Part shown: positions 48,233 to 57,334 of the stretch, in pieces
Position numbering within the stretch: position 1 is the stretch's first letter
Layout: each line of letters begins with the position of its first letter
Source: Anderseniella sp963700895
GTDB lineage: Bacteria; Pseudomonadota; Alphaproteobacteria; Rhizobiales; Aestuariivirgaceae
DNA: 64,000 nt
NCBI GenBank assembly: GCA_963700895.1
Contig: CAVOZI010000020.1
Span: 24,454-88,453 of the forward strand
Direction: 5' to 3'
Notes under the pieces: generated by a model
Databases searched by the model: none
What the model was told of the DNA's origin: nothing
Seen by the model: the letters and a program-made list of their open reading frames with translations, nothing else
Translations under genes and position numbers: made by a program

Positions 48233-48609
48233 CACAAGCCTAAGAACCGTGGTCCCGACCAGTGAGCACCGGTAATGGCCTTGGCAATGGAACTGAGAGA
48301 CCTGTAGGTCCGGTCATTCCAGCGGAATCCCCTGTCGAGCACCTCGACGTGATGGGTTCGACCGTTCCACTCCCGCACCAGCCGGGTGCCCCGCTTGATG
48401 GTCGGCTTGCCGGCACCAGCGCAGGAACTTGCGCGCAACAGGCGCCGCAACTCCTTGTCCGGACCACCAGACGCCCTACATTGCAGGTGCCAGGCTGCCG
48501 ACAGCTCAAGCAGGCGGCGGCTGACATACTTCGGCGGCTGCTTGCCCCAGTCCTGCCGCCAGCGTTCAAGCAGGTCTGTCCGTGATAGCGACGGAATGCC
48601 GGCAATCAT
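48232..48609 (-). CDS. DUF2924 family protein
   Basis: 125 residues beginning MIAGIPSLSRTDLLERWRQDWGKQPPKYVSRRLLELSAAW, with KRGTRLVREWNGRTHHVEVLDRGFRWNDRTYRSLSSIAKAITGAHWSGPRFLGL. This is the DUF2924 pattern, a small basic protein regularly found just upstream of this kind of serine recombinase in alphaproteobacteria. A DNA-binding accessory or directionality role is inferred from that association only. Stop overlaps the recombinase ATG. Confidence 0.85.
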   Translation of the reverse strand: MIAGIPSLSRTDLLERWRQDWGKQPPKYVSRRLLELSAAWHLQCRASGGPDKELRRLLRASSCAGAGKPTIKRGTRLVREWNGRTHHVEVLDRGFRWNDRTYRSLSSIAKAITGAHWSGPRFLGL

Positions 48610-48971
48610 GCTGTTGTCCAGTAGCTCGTCTGACGATGTGTCTGTTCCGGGAAATCATTATACCCTCCAGGTGTCGGGCGTCGGCCGATCCGGTGCCTGC
48701 ACCACCTGAAGCCCGCGCGCTGGCGGGCGTCAGAGAGGGTGGCGGCTGAAAACCTGTCGGGTCGCCGCCTCGTTAAGGACATCCATGCTCGGTTTGCACG
48801 CGAAGTCCAGTCAGTTCATGCAGCAACTGGTCAAAGCAACTGTCATGTCCAAGCCACTCCAGGAACCCGGGAATCAAGCGCGATCGCAAGGCTGGATCAG
48901 TTCATCAGCATGTCCGCTTTCGGGTGCGAAGCAGACATTCTCAGCGACGATCAAAACCGGCCGGTTTTGAC
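48610..48971. repeat. Intergenic repeat region with a 20-bp perfect palindrome, left of the IS1182 element
   Basis: About 360 bases, no gene. It contains an imperfect hairpin with GTCCGCTTTCG... CGAAGCAGAC (48911-48937) and, at 48951-48970, the perfect palindrome TCAAAACCGGCCGGTTTTGA, directly against the left end of the transposon. A second copy with two changes lies at 53176-53195 in the same orientation. Confidence 0.55.
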
Positions 48972-48972
48972 C

Positions 48973-50647
48973 CAGCCTGTGTGGAAACGCCCGAGTCAGG
49001 TATGATTCTCCGAGGTCTCGGAGGATGTGATGAACCGCTATATAGAGGGCGCCGATCGCAACCAGGTTACGCTGTTTCCTGATCGGCTGGAGGATTGGAT
49101 CGACGAGGACAATCCTGTTCGGGTGATCGATGCCTTCGTTGACGGACTTGACCTCACAGGGCTGGGGTTTGAGCGCGCAATAGCAGCAGCCACGGGTCGG
49201 CCTGGATATCATCCTGCAGTGCTGCTGAAGCTTTATGTCTACGGCTATTTGAACCGGGTGCAGTCAAGCCGCCGGCTTGAGCGCGAGGCCGGGCGCAACG
49301 TGGAAGTGCTGTGGCTTCTGGGCCGACTGGCACCGGATCACAAGACGATTGCGGACTTTCGCAGGGATAATGGATCTGCGATCCGCAAGGTGTGTGCGCA
49401 GTTCATCGAGCTATGCCGCCGGATCGGTCTTCTGTCGGTGGCAAGCGTTGCCATTGACGGGTCGAAGTTCAAGGCGGTCAACAACCGGGACCGGAACTTC
49501 ACCAGGGCCAAGATGGCGCGACGCATGCAACAGATCGAGGACAGCGTCGCACGCTATCTGCATCAACTCGACACCGCCGACCGCCAGGATCCAACCGCTG
49601 CGATCAGTTCGCGTGTCAACCGCCTGCATGAGAAGATCTCCAGGCTTCGCGAGGAGATGGTCCGTCTCAAGGCGCTGGAACAACAGATGCAAGAGGCAGG
49701 GGACGGGCAGATCTCGCTGACCGATCCTGATTCCCGCTCGATGGCAACCAGTGGCCGAGGCTCAGGGGTTGTCGGCTATAATGTTCAAGCCGCAGTGGAG
49801 ACCGACCATCATCTGATCGTTGCCCATGACGTGGTGCAGACCGGCAGCGACCGTGCACAGCTGGTGGCAATGGCGCAAAAAGCCAAGCAGGCATTGGGCG
49901 TTGAGGAACTGGATGTTGTCGCCGACCGGGGATACTTCAACTCCGAGCAGATTCTTGAATGCAGCCAGATCGATGTGACCGTCACGTTGCCCAAGCCGGT
50001 GACGTCCGGGCTGATGGCCAAGGGGCAGTTCGGCAAACAGGACTTTCGCTACGTGGCTGAACACGACGTGTATATCTGCCCTGCTGGCCAGACGCTGCCG
50101 TTCGTCTCACACAAGCGGCAAAGCGATGGTCTCAATCTCAGGCGATATGAGACGAAGCAGTGCCGGACCTGCGCGCTGAAGACCCGCTGCACTCAAAGCA
50201 CACACCGGGTGGTCACCCGGTGGGAGCACGAAGAGGTCCTGGAAGCGGTGCAGCGGCGCCTCGATGAGAACCCGCAAGCCATGCGCCAGCGCCGCGAGAC
50301 AGTCGAACACCCGTTCGGGACCATCAAGATGTGGATGGGTGCAACCCACTTCCTGATGAAGCGCCTCAAGAATGTCCGCACCGAGATGGCCTTGAGCGTG
50401 CTGGCCTACAATCTGACGCGGGTCATCAACATCATCGGCATCAAGCCGCTGATGGCGGCCATCAGGGCGTGACAGGCGCCTCAACGCTCCAATCCCGGAC
50501 TTGAAGCCGCATCAGCCACCTCCTGTGCCTTGATTGGGATGTCAGGACGTCAATCTCGGCCAATGTTCGCGAAAGCCAGTCTCCAGTCCGCACAAACCGA
50601 CAGTCCCAATTCCAACGCTCGCCCCGCAGGCGTTTTCACACAGCCAA
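48973..50647 (+). mobile_element. IS1182-family insertion sequence
   Basis: One transposase gene bounded by inverted repeats that can be read directly: CTGTGTGGAAACGCC at 48977-48991 and its complement with one change at 50629-50643 (GGCGTTTTCACACAG). Exact tips and target duplication are not resolved; the coordinates are those of the matching repeats plus a few flanking bases. The left tip abuts the 20-bp palindrome, consistent with a preference of IS1182-like elements for hairpins (inference). Confidence 0.75.
49030..50472 (+). CDS. IS1182-family transposase
   Basis: 480 residues from ATG 49030 (GGAGG a few bases upstream). The N-terminal domain (DRLEDWIDEDNPVRVIDAFVDGLDL, YHPAVLLKLYVYGYLNRVQSSRRLEREAGRNVEVLWLLGRLAPDHKTIADFRRDN) is the IS1182/IS4-like core. 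The DDE aspartate (AIDGSKF), a middle coiled-coil insert, the second D (VVADRGYFN) and the C-terminal YETKQCRTCALKTRCT with the third acidic residue (ETVEHPFGTIKMWMG) follow. The copy looks intact and probably active. Confidence 0.92.
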   Translation: MNRYIEGADRNQVTLFPDRLEDWIDEDNPVRVIDAFVDGLDLTGLGFERAIAAATGRPGYHPAVLLKLYVYGYLNRVQSSRRLEREAGRNVEVLWLLGRLAPDHKTIADFRRDNGSAIRKVCAQFIELCRRIGLLSVASVAIDGSKFKAVNNRDRNFTRAKMARRMQQIEDSVARYLHQLDTADRQDPTAAISSRVNRLHEKISRLREEMVRLKALEQQMQEAGDGQISLTDPDSRSMATSGRGSGVVGYNVQAAVETDHHLIVAHDVVQTGSDRAQLVAMAQKAKQALGVEELDVVADRGYFNSEQILECSQIDVTVTLPKPVTSGLMAKGQFGKQDFRYVAEHDVYICPAGQTLPFVSHKRQSDGLNLRRYETKQCRTCALKTRCTQSTHRVVTRWEHEEVLEAVQRRLDENPQAMRQRRETVEHPFGTIKMWMGATHFLMKRLKNVRTEMALSVLAYNLTRVINIIGIKPLMAAIRA

Positions 50648-50718
50648 GACCCTCTTCGGACATTGCTTGCATCAGTGCAGGCTTGACGGCCAGCCGGTTA
50701 GTTAATCGATAAGGGGTG

Positions 50719-51369
50719 CTATTCGCGCGCCTTCTTTGGCAAGCGAAGATCTAGCTTCATTGTCTTAATCAGGCTTACGGCGAGTTCAACGATACGCTCA
50801 TGTGTGACAGCTCGATCACGGTTCGTGCCGTACAGCACGATAGTGCCCTCTGAAATCAGGGCAAGAACCTGAGCCAGTTCGCGTATCGCCTGGATTTCAA
50901 CGTATGGGTAGTAGCGGACCAGCAATTGAACCACGCCTTCCATCAAGTCGTCGTAGAGGGCGTCCATAGCAATCCGGGTGGCTTCGTCGTGCAGCGAGAT
51001 TGCCCAAAGCTCGCGGAAGATATGAACCGTGTCTTGGGATAGCGTCTCGGTCAACAACCACTCGATAAGCGTTCCAAGATCCTCTGTTGCCGCAGGAATA
51101 TCCGACCGGGTCAAGATGGCAGTGAATTGAGTTGAATACTCATCGACGAGTTGGCCAACCACAGCACGCAACAGGTCCTGCTTGCTTGGAAAGTGATAGG
51201 CCAGATTGCCAACCGAGATGCCAGCAGCCTTCGCCACGCGGCGAGTCGAAAACTCGGCGTAACCGTTCTCCACGAGTATCCGGCGGGCACTGCGCACAAT
51301 TCGATCTACCGTCGCCTCCGACGCCTTGTTCGGCTTGCGCGATCCAGCTGCAGGCTTCATCCGTGTCAC
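50719..51369 (-). CDS. TetR-family transcriptional repressor
   Basis: About 216 residues. N-terminal helix-turn-helix: ASEATVDRIVRSARRILVENGYAEFSTRRVAKAAGISVGNLAYHFPSKQDLL, the standard TetR pattern, then a helical ligand-binding/dimer domain. GTG at 51367-51369 has AAGGA eight bases upstream; an ATG nine bases further in is the alternative. It diverges from the sulfatase gene and is the natural candidate regulator of it. Ligand unknown. Confidence 0.85.
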   Translation of the reverse strand: MTRMKPAAGSRKPNKASEATVDRIVRSARRILVENGYAEFSTRRVAKAAGISVGNLAYHFPSKQDLLRAVVGQLVDEYSTQFTAILTRSDIPAATEDLGTLIEWLLTETLSQDTVHIFRELWAISLHDEATRIAMDALYDDLMEGVVQLLVRYYPYVEIQAIRELAQVLALISEGTIVLYGTNRDRAVTHERIVELAVSLIKTMKLDLRLPKKARE

Positions 51370-51409
51370 GATCAACGTCCTTTCCGGACGGCGTTTATAG
51401 TTCCATCGG

Positions 51410-51438
51410 TTGACAGTCTAGAACACTCGACCTAACAA
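51410..51438 (+). promoter_or_regulatory. Candidate sigma-70 promoter for the sulfatase gene
   Basis: TTGACA (51410-51415) and TAACAA (51433-51438) are separated by 17 bases in the TetR/sulfatase divergent spacer. The -35 is a perfect match and the -10 a partial one. A TCTAGA core lies between them and might be part of a repressor site. Not tested further. Confidence 0.4.
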
Positions 51439-51564
51439 TGTTTTTCGGTGTGCTGATTTTCTGGCTGCGCCATTTGCCCGGAAATGGGCTTGTCCATCCA
51501 CTCTGAGGTCCATTCAGCCAGACAACAGAAGCCAGCAGAGCAACTTCATTGGAGACCAGCATCG

Positions 51565-53034
51565 ATGAGAAATCCTCTTTTGGCCGTACTTGCAACGCTG
51601 CTGGTCACCATCTTCCAGATCGCTTCACAAGCCAACGCGGCAGACAAGCCAAATGTTGTGCTAATGCTGGCGGACAATGTCGGCTACGGTGATATTGGTG
51701 CATATGGCGGCGGCGAGATGCGAGGCATGCCGACACTTGTGCTGGACCAGCTTGCCGCCGAGGGGATGCAGCTGACCCAGTTCCTGGTCGAGCCAGGCTG
51801 CACACCCTCGCGTGCAGCACTGATGACAGGGCGCTATTCGGTGCGCTCCGGTCTTGGGACAATCATTCTGGGCGGCCTGCCCAACACGCTCCAGGACGAG
51901 GAGTTCACGCTGGGCGAAATGTTCAAGTCCGTGGGCTATTCGACCGCGCTCTTCGGAAAGTGGCATCTGGGCTTCGAGGAACAGAGCTGGCCGACCCGCC
52001 AGGGCTTCGACGAATACAAGGTCGGTGTCATTGAGACCTCGGAAAGCACACTCTACCGGCCGAACATGGAACGCGCCGGGATTGATGAAGAAACGATCCG
52101 ACAGGCCGTGCCGCATATTTATGAGTTCGACGCCAACGGCAACCTGACGCGCGTCAGAGAGTACACGACAGAGTACCGGCGGCAGATCGAGGGAGATATC
52201 GCCAAGGCGTCGGTGGATTACATCAAGCGCAAGGCCGCTGCATCAGAACCGTTCTTTCTCTATGTCGGCTGGACCCACACCCATTATCCCAACCTGACAG
52301 CCCCTGAGTTCACCGGAAAGTCTACCCATCGCTATGGTGATGCGATGATGGAACTCGACCACCGTACCGGGCAGGTACTTGAAGCCATCAAGCAGGCCGG
52401 GATCGAGGAAAATACCATCGTGCTGTGGATGAGTGACAACGGCGCCTCGCCGGATGCAGCCCCATGGCCGGACAAGGGAGGAAGCAATGCTCCATTCCGC
52501 GGCGAACTGGGCGATCCGATGGAAGGCTCAATCAGAACTGTCGGCATGATCAAGTGGCCAGGCAAGATCAAGCAGGGCAAGACCAATGAAATGGTCTCGA
52601 TCCACGACATCATGCCCACGCTGGCCGCCATCATCGGCGCGGAACTTCCAGATGATCGGCCATATGACGGTGTAGACCAGAGCCTATTCTTCCTCGGCCA
52701 GCAGGAAACGTCGAACCGCAAGCATCTGCTCACACACATTAACAATGAAGTCGCTGCGCTGCGCTGGCGCCATTTCCGGATCTATCCCAAGGCTTACACA
52801 GGATCGCCCAGCAATCCGTCTCTGGAAGGGATGCTTGGCGTCCAGATCGAGAAGAATGGTGGACCGGACGTGTTCAACATAGAAATGGACACGCGCGAAG
52901 AATATCCGATCTCCGGCGACAACGCGTGGGTTGTTGCAAACTGGCTCCGCCTTGTCGCGGAATACAATCGAACGCTCAGGGAATACCCCAACCCGCCGGG
53001 CGTGACGTTGACGGATCCCGATTTCGGCAAGTAG
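51565..53034 (+). CDS. Exported type I sulfatase (formylglycine-dependent)
   Basis: 489-residue alkaline-phosphatase-superfamily sulfatase with a Sec signal (VLATLLVTIFQIASQANA). The catalytic cysteine C79 lies in CTPSR, the motif converted to formylglycine. Other sites: calcium motif MLADNVGYGD (the usual second Asp is Asn, a known subgroup variant), GKWHLGFEEQ, and DNGASPDAAPWP. C-terminal part RWRHFRIYPKAY. Cleaves a sulfate ester in the periplasm. No formylglycine-generating enzyme is seen nearby. Start has GGAG ten bases upstream. Divergent from the TetR gene. Confidence 0.92.
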   Translation: MRNPLLAVLATLLVTIFQIASQANAADKPNVVLMLADNVGYGDIGAYGGGEMRGMPTLVLDQLAAEGMQLTQFLVEPGCTPSRAALMTGRYSVRSGLGTIILGGLPNTLQDEEFTLGEMFKSVGYSTALFGKWHLGFEEQSWPTRQGFDEYKVGVIETSESTLYRPNMERAGIDEETIRQAVPHIYEFDANGNLTRVREYTTEYRRQIEGDIAKASVDYIKRKAAASEPFFLYVGWTHTHYPNLTAPEFTGKSTHRYGDAMMELDHRTGQVLEAIKQAGIEENTIVLWMSDNGASPDAAPWPDKGGSNAPFRGELGDPMEGSIRTVGMIKWPGKIKQGKTNEMVSIHDIMPTLAAIIGAELPDDRPYDGVDQSLFFLGQQETSNRKHLLTHINNEVAALRWRHFRIYPKAYTGSPSNPSLEGMLGVQIEKNGGPDVFNIEMDTREEYPISGDNAWVVANWLRLVAEYNRTLREYPNPPGVTLTDPDFGK

Positions 53035-53175
53035 CCATCCACAGCATCCAATTTATGCTATCAGGCAAGGAAGCTCAGAACAGCGCTGACGGCAGGTTCT
53101 TGCACAAAGCAGCCGGTTTCGGCGATCGGATAGATAGTCCGTTATTGGAGCAACACCAGACAGTCTCAGTGGAGA

Positions 53176-53195
53176 TCAAAACCGGCCGCTGTTGA
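53176..53195 (+). repeat. Second copy of the 20-bp palindromic repeat
   Basis: TCAAAACCGGCCGCTGTTGA differs from the perfect palindrome at 48951 by two bases and is followed by the same GACCCA-like extension. It lies between the sulfatase and the first DUF3604 gene, which converge here. The pair may mark ends of an inserted segment. Confidence 0.5.
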
Positions 53196-53235
53196 CCCAC
53201 TGCAGACATTCCGGGAACAAAATCGTGGGTACAGT

Positions 53236-55152
53236 TCATTCTGGTGGTGTATACCAGATCGGCGACGTCCATGCGCGCTCCTGAATGGTCGCGGGAACAT
53301 TTCCAAGCAGAGGGAGACTGTTCTTCACCGCATCGTAGGTGGTCCAGCGCGGTGTCGGGATCTCGATTACGCGGACATAGTAGACTGCCGGCTGCGCCGG
53401 ATCGAACTCGGTATCGGTCCAGTGCCCTGCCAGTTCACCCGCGCCGATGGTGTTGGTGTAGGTGGCATTGGTCAGGTCCACCGTGTTGCCGACCGACTCA
53501 ACCTTGCCATTTGCATCTCGTTTACGATCACCGGACCAAACTACGTCGATAATCTTCTCCTGCGGTTCGCCGACCGCATTCACCCAGCCTTTGATGATCT
53601 GGATGCGGTCGAGGTTGGCTCCATCGGGGTCTTTCAGCGCATGAACCGTGAAGGACGGCTTGCTCTCGATACCCTTTAGAGTGCCCCCCATCGGGACCCC
53701 GTTGGAGTAACCATCCATGATCATGCGCACCGGGTCATCTGTCTGGACCAATGCCACACCGCCGAAGAAGCGCGGCTTGATCCGACTACCGGAGGTTACG
53801 AAGGTTTCCCGTGACGCCATCGCGTCATAGATTGCACCACGCGTGTTTTTCGTTGCCCAAACGCCTGCGACTGAGCCGGGATTCGATTCAGCGGCCTTGA
53901 CCCAACCGTCTATTTCGCCCGTGCGGCGCTCTTCGATCAGGCGGTCTGCCGCACCGTGGCTGCCGCTGTAATTGTCTTCGATAACATCACTCGGAGTGCC
54001 GTTGTGGTTGTCAGTGCCTCCGACGAAGCCAAGCTTGTACGGGTTCTCACCGAGATCGCGCTGATAGGCCAGTCCCTTGATTACGGCCCAGCGGACGAAG
54101 TTTTCCTTCTTGAAGGTTCGATCGCTGAACGTGGAAAGACTGACCGCATTTTCAAAGTCGGCGAATTCATCTGCCGGCCAAAGTGACGAGACCACCTCGG
54201 AGTTGCCCTTGATCTGCATCATCTCGATCAGCGGTTCGCGCTTAGACCGCTCCTTCGCGTAGGCCGCGCCGATCGGCTTGCCGGAATTGTCCACCGGCTC
54301 GAACATAAAGCCCTTGGAGCCGTTTGAGTTGTGCGGAATTGCAAGCAGAGTTGAGCCATTGGCCTCCTGCTCCGCCATCCACTCCCACAACTTTTCCTCA
54401 TCCTGGGAATCGAGTGCTGAAAACGGCAAGTCCGGCACATTATTATCGCGGAAGATGACGTTCCGATGCATGTTTCCGCCATTGGGCGCAGAAGTCCACT
54501 CGTAGCCAATCAGCGTGGTGAACTTACCCGGCTCGTAGTGCTGATCAGCTGCCTTTACGACAAAGTCCTTCCAGGCAGACTTTGTCGTTTCCGGTCCACT
54601 ATAGAATGGCGGATGGGTCGGATTGGAAGAGCGGTTGTTTTTGACGACGTATTGCAGGAACCACTTGCGCTGTTCATCGATGTTGTTGAGGCCGCGCAGT
54701 TGGACGAGTGCCTCCTGATAGTGACCGGGCGCGGTCTCGATTTGCGCAGAATACATTTCACCAAGAAACTCTGCATGGTCGGTGACGGCGGCGAAGTCCA
54801 GCGGCTTCTTGATATTGTGGATCTTGTTGTTGAGTGAAACGTCTTCGCCCTTCGCGAACCGGTAGGCGTCGAACGGCGTAAGGCGGCCCCCGCCGATGTA
54901 GCCGTCAAGTGAGAAGGAGGTATGAAGGTGCGTTTCGCCGAAGTAGGCGTCCTTCAGCGGATTTTCCGGAACGGCCTCCTCACGCGCCGCAAGTTCTGCT
55001 GCTGCCTTCGAATCCGGCGATAGCATCTCTGCCTTTGCCGGGAGGCCCGTCAAGGCCAGGCTGATGACGATGGCAATCGCCGTCATTGAAACACCTGTAC
55101 TCGGCAATCGCCGACCGGTTCTCACGAGATGAGCGCAATTGTAATTGTACAT
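53236..55152 (-). CDS. DUF3604 domain protein (exported, PHP-like), paralogue 1
   Basis: 638 residues; uncharacterised DUF3604 family, probably a periplasmic metal-dependent hydrolase by resemblance to PHP phosphoesterases. A hydrophobic signal (MTAIAIVISLALTGLPAKA) begins near residue 23, so either the first 22 residues are a longer leader or the start is internal; AAGGAGG six bases before the ATG supports 55152. Histidine-rich motifs: YFGETHLHTSFSLD, VTDHAEFLG, GGNMHRNVIFRD, AIPHNSNGS and GTDNHNGTPS. The C-terminus (RVIEIPTPRWTTYDAVK, QERAWTSPIWY) is shared with the paralogue at 58344. Follows the outer-membrane gene in an apparent operon. Confidence 0.85.
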   Translation of the reverse strand: MYNYNCAHLVRTGRRLPSTGVSMTAIAIVISLALTGLPAKAEMLSPDSKAAAELAAREEAVPENPLKDAYFGETHLHTSFSLDGYIGGGRLTPFDAYRFAKGEDVSLNNKIHNIKKPLDFAAVTDHAEFLGEMYSAQIETAPGHYQEALVQLRGLNNIDEQRKWFLQYVVKNNRSSNPTHPPFYSGPETTKSAWKDFVVKAADQHYEPGKFTTLIGYEWTSAPNGGNMHRNVIFRDNNVPDLPFSALDSQDEEKLWEWMAEQEANGSTLLAIPHNSNGSKGFMFEPVDNSGKPIGAAYAKERSKREPLIEMMQIKGNSEVVSSLWPADEFADFENAVSLSTFSDRTFKKENFVRWAVIKGLAYQRDLGENPYKLGFVGGTDNHNGTPSDVIEDNYSGSHGAADRLIEERRTGEIDGWVKAAESNPGSVAGVWATKNTRGAIYDAMASRETFVTSGSRIKPRFFGGVALVQTDDPVRMIMDGYSNGVPMGGTLKGIESKPSFTVHALKDPDGANLDRIQIIKGWVNAVGEPQEKIIDVVWSGDRKRDANGKVESVGNTVDLTNATYTNTIGAGELAGHWTDTEFDPAQPAVYYVRVIEIPTPRWTTYDAVKNSLPLLGNVPATIQERAWTSPIWYTPPE

Positions 55153-55234
55153 GATGTGCCTCCTTCCTGCTCAGACGGACTCGTCATACATTTCATACTT
55201 TCGAAGCCGGGAGCCTGCTGTAGAACCGCCACGT

Positions 55235-56206
55235 CTAGAATGCGAAATTGATTGATCCCCAGAAGAGGTCCCCTTCAAAACGCCGTTTCGCTCCGAATTC
55301 GTGGGTATACTTGGCCTCGAGTGACACAGGGATGCGCCCGATTGCCGTCTGGTACGTGAGGATCGGGCCGATTCCAAACAACCGAGCCTGAAGGCTTTCA
55401 GCACCCACCGTCTTCTTGAAACTGTCGGCACCGGAGCCACTGTCTTCCCCGAGTTGCTGAAAGTAGTATCCCGAAACGCCAACAGCTAACCGATTTGGGA
55501 AATGCTGCAGGATTGCACCTTCAAAAGTGAGCTCAGGTGCATTTTCCCAGTCAGTTGCCGGATTACGCGTGCTGAAGCCAATGCCGAGTGCGCCCGAGAA
55601 TTCGAGGCCGACCTGGGGATCGAGGTAGGTCGCGCTGAAAGTCGGCATGAACATCCACTTGTTCTTGCTGAAGTTCAGGATGTTGTTCACGGATGGCGGA
55701 GCTAGACTGATCTCGGCCGAATCATACTCACCGGTCGGCATAAAGACCGATAGAGCAAAGTTATAGTGCAGATTTCCTTCGTGCCAGCCAATCGCTGGTG
55801 TGATCGTAAGATCGCCAAAGCCGGTGTCCTGGTCCTTGAAACCTTGAATTGGAGCAGTGGGCAGAAAGCTGCCGGAGAGCTTGCCTGTCACGACAGGGAT
55901 GCTGACGGTGATCCCGGCTGTTCCGCCAAAGACTTGCCCCTCGAAGAAGTGGCTTATGTCTGTCTTGTTGATATAGACATCTGTTTTCGGTGCAGTAACA
56001 GGTACCCCTGATATGGAGAGGGTCGGTGCATCAGCGTTCATGAACACTGAAGAGTTCGTGATGTAGGTTCCGGGCGGCGGCACAAAGCCTGCCATCGAAT
56101 CCCGACTGCCGAGAAGATAAGCCCCGGTGCCTCCCTCCAAAGCCATCGCCTGCTGACTTGCGGCCAACAAAGCTAAGCAGGCAGCAACAATTCCGGATTT
56201 TCGCAT
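55235..56206 (-). CDS. Outer-membrane channel-like protein (phenol-degradation MetA-pathway family)
   Basis: About 323 residues with a signal peptide (GIVAACLALLAASQQAMA) and a predicted beta barrel: alternating strands such as LHYNFALSVFMPTGEYD, KWMFMPTFSATYLDPQVGLEFSGALGIGFS, LAVGVSGYYFQQLGED and a C-terminal strand ending in Phe (WGSINFAF). The pattern is that of the SphA-like/phenol meta-pathway outer-membrane proteins thought to pass hydrophobic substrates. ATG 56206 has AGGAG seven bases upstream. It precedes the first DUF3604 gene on the same strand, separated by 82 bases, and diverges from the BASS transporter. Confidence 0.75.
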   Translation of the reverse strand: MRKSGIVAACLALLAASQQAMALEGGTGAYLLGSRDSMAGFVPPPGTYITNSSVFMNADAPTLSISGVPVTAPKTDVYINKTDISHFFEGQVFGGTAGITVSIPVVTGKLSGSFLPTAPIQGFKDQDTGFGDLTITPAIGWHEGNLHYNFALSVFMPTGEYDSAEISLAPPSVNNILNFSKNKWMFMPTFSATYLDPQVGLEFSGALGIGFSTRNPATDWENAPELTFEGAILQHFPNRLAVGVSGYYFQQLGEDSGSGADSFKKTVGAESLQARLFGIGPILTYQTAIGRIPVSLEAKYTHEFGAKRRFEGDLFWGSINFAF

Positions 56207-56355
56207 CAGCAATCTCCTGCGTGAGTCCGCTTTCCCTGCTAGACAATAACCATTCGCTCAGCAATGATTGCCTTTTCATGGACAATTTCAGGGGGGCTTA
56301 GAAGCACGAGACGACCACTCGCCGCTCAGCGCATGAAATTTACAGGTGATTCCAG

Positions 56356-57255
56356 GTGCTCTCCTTCCTTATCGACATGGTCGTTCCCTGTATCATGGTC
56401 ATCCTGATGTTTGTGCTGGGGGTGAACTTGCAGCCAGAGAATTTCAGGACCATTGCAGTCAACAGGGGAACGATTGTGCTGGCCACAGTGGCCCAATTGC
56501 TTCTCCTGCCGCTGGCAGCGGTGTTGATCAGTCGCGGCATGCGTCTTGATTCAGCCCTCGCCGGGGCGGTGCTCCTCCTGGCACTATGCCCCGGTGGCGC
56601 CATTTCGAACTATTACGTGTATTTGGCACGTGGTGATGTAGCGCTGTCGATCGCACTGACCGCGGTGTCGACTGTGCTTGCTGTGCTGACGGTCCCTACG
56701 CTGGCATATTTTGTCCTTGGCACCGGCATCGGGGGTGCTGCTGCGGCAGACTCGGCAATCCTGTCGCTATCGTTGCGCGTGCTGGTGCTTGTCTTTATGC
56801 CCGTTTTGGCAGGCATGGCTGCCGGCCATTTCATCGGTGCAAGAGTAGAGCGACTGCAGGTCTATATGCGGTGTGGTTCGCTTGTGCTGACCGTACTGGG
56901 AGTGACCTTTGCAACGACAGCCGTTCTGCGGGAAAGTCCTGAGTCCATCCCTGCAGCTGCGCCTGCTGCCATGGCGTTCACAGCAGTTGCGTGGCTGGCA
57001 GGTATGTTGTTGGCGTTGCTCGTTAAGGCACCAATACGTCAGACGATTGCGATAGAGCTCACGGTGCGAAATGTGGCGGTGGCGGTGGCGATTGGCGTGG
57101 AATTCGTGCCGGCCAAGATACTGATCGCCTATCTGGTGTGCTATTTCATATTTGAGTTTGTGTTGCTAGTTGTATATGCGCTTTGGCCGTTCCGCGCCAA
57201 CTTGCCGAAGCCAGGCGGCAGTTTGCGTAGCCTGTGGGGCTCAAAGAAGGTCTAG
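56356..57255 (+). CDS. Bile acid:sodium symporter (BASS) family transporter
   Basis: 299 residues, about ten hydrophobic helices. The family signature is visible: LMFVLGVNLQPENFR, LLALCPGGAISNYYVYLARGDVALSIALTAVSTVLAVLTVPTL and the second inverted half with RNVAVAVAIGVEFVP. BASS proteins move organic anions such as bile acids, pantoate or pyruvate with Na+. GTG start at 56356 preceded by AGGTGA. It diverges from the outer-membrane gene and lies within the sulfatase/DUF3604 cluster, so its cargo is probably an organic anion product of those enzymes (inference). Confidence 0.85.
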   Translation: MLSFLIDMVVPCIMVILMFVLGVNLQPENFRTIAVNRGTIVLATVAQLLLLPLAAVLISRGMRLDSALAGAVLLLALCPGGAISNYYVYLARGDVALSIALTAVSTVLAVLTVPTLAYFVLGTGIGGAAAADSAILSLSLRVLVLVFMPVLAGMAAGHFIGARVERLQVYMRCGSLVLTVLGVTFATTAVLRESPESIPAAAPAAMAFTAVAWLAGMLLALLVKAPIRQTIAIELTVRNVAVAVAIGVEFVPAKILIAYLVCYFIFEFVLLVVYALWPFRANLPKPGGSLRSLWGSKKV

Positions 57256-57334
57256 ATAGTGGTGACCTTGTTCGTGATCGTCGGCCTCAATCAGTCACTG
57301 TAAACGACTTGAAAGCAATGGACAGTGCGTCTGC

